Notes under the pieces: model-generated
The model's input: the letters and a program-made list of their open reading frames with translations, nothing else
Told to the model about the DNA's origin: nothing
The model's database searches: none
Translations under genes and position numbers: made by a program
From: Prevotella sp.
GTDB taxonomy: Bacteria > Bacteroidota > Bacteroidia > Bacteroidales > Bacteroidaceae
Reading direction: 5' to 3'
DNA length: 6,058 nucleotides
Assembly (NCBI GenBank): GCA_021204565.1
Contig: JAJPZE010000205.1
Coordinates: 1-6,058, forward strand
Part shown: positions 5,804 to 6,058 of the stretch, in pieces
Numbering within the stretch: the first letter of the stretch is position 1
Layout: every line of letters begins with the position of its first letter

Positions 5804-6058
5804 ATGAAACTCTCCGTACGTCTGCTCACCTGTCTCTTCTTCATACCGGTTGTTATATCGGTGTTGATTGTAGTGTGTTTCGAGTGCGGATGGTTTCTGC
5901 CCGGCGCGTTATACCTGCCCGATAATCCCCGTCCGGAGTTTGTTGTAACTGTCGTAATGGAGCTTCTGACGCTATGCGTCATCCCCGTTGCCCTGCGTCT
6001 TTTTCGCTTCAAACGCATTAAGAACGCGCTTGCCGGAAAGCCCGAATGGTTGCTCCGT
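5804..6058 (+). CDS. Small membrane protein of unknown function, 3' end beyond the window
   Basis: An open frame of 85 codons runs from the ATG at 5804 to the right edge without a stop. A basic N-terminus (MKLSVR) leads into a helix at about residues 5-26. A short loop with Trp, Pro and Asp (GWFLPGALYLPDNPRPEF, 29-46) follows, then a second helix at about 46-67 and a basic stretch, RFKRIKNALAGKPEW. By the positive-inside rule both ends should face the cytoplasm with the loop outside. It resembles, from memory, an uncharacterised protein often found next to recR in Bacteroidales. No enzymatic motif is visible and no function is proposed. The strong ribosome site and 15-nt gap after recR support a shared transcript. 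Confidence 0.8.
   Translation, partial: MKLSVRLLTCLFFIPVVISVLIVVCFECGWFLPGALYLPDNPRPEFVVTVVMELLTLCVIPVALRLFRFKRIKNALAGKPEWLLR

Overview
The window looks like chromosomal DNA from a member of the Bacteroidota, probably order Bacteroidales. Three things support this. SecD and SecF are encoded as one fused reading frame. The promoter-like sites fit the Bacteroidota pattern (TTTG about 20 nt before TAnnTTTG). The gene order carbon-starvation transporter, recR, small two-helix membrane protein also looks typical of Bacteroidales, although that last point rests on memory rather than on a search. No mobile element, integrase, CRISPR array, tRNA or rRNA was seen.

Layout: (1) 1-77 is a short edge region with an imperfect inverted repeat. 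(2) 78-3062, minus strand, is a full-length secDF frame of 994 codon positions plus its terminal TAA. It is interrupted by one in-frame TAA at 2262-2264, which separates a 266-residue N-terminal part from the rest. Both sides are in the same frame and colinear with SecDF, and no other lesion is visible. (3) 3063-3648 is a 586-bp divergent intergenic region. It holds a likely secDF -7 element, several small inverted repeats, a five-unit 22-bp tandem array with palindromic cores and A/T tracts every 11 bp, and a good cstA promoter followed by a 5'-leader hairpin. (4) 3649-5142, plus strand, is cstA, a short CstA-family membrane transporter. (5) 5180-5788, plus strand, is recR, complete with helix-hairpin-helix, zinc finger and Toprim domains. 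(6) 5804 to the right edge, plus strand, is the start of a small two-helix membrane protein of unknown function behind a strong Shine-Dalgarno sequence, probably co-transcribed with recR.

The genes are housekeeping functions: protein export, nutrient uptake and recombinational repair. They do not form one pathway. cstA, recR and the small membrane protein share a strand and tight spacing, so they may form one transcription unit, possibly with a leaky hairpin after cstA. No undescribed multi-gene system is visible. The observations most worth a second look are the stop codon inside secDF and the phased palindromic array upstream of cstA.
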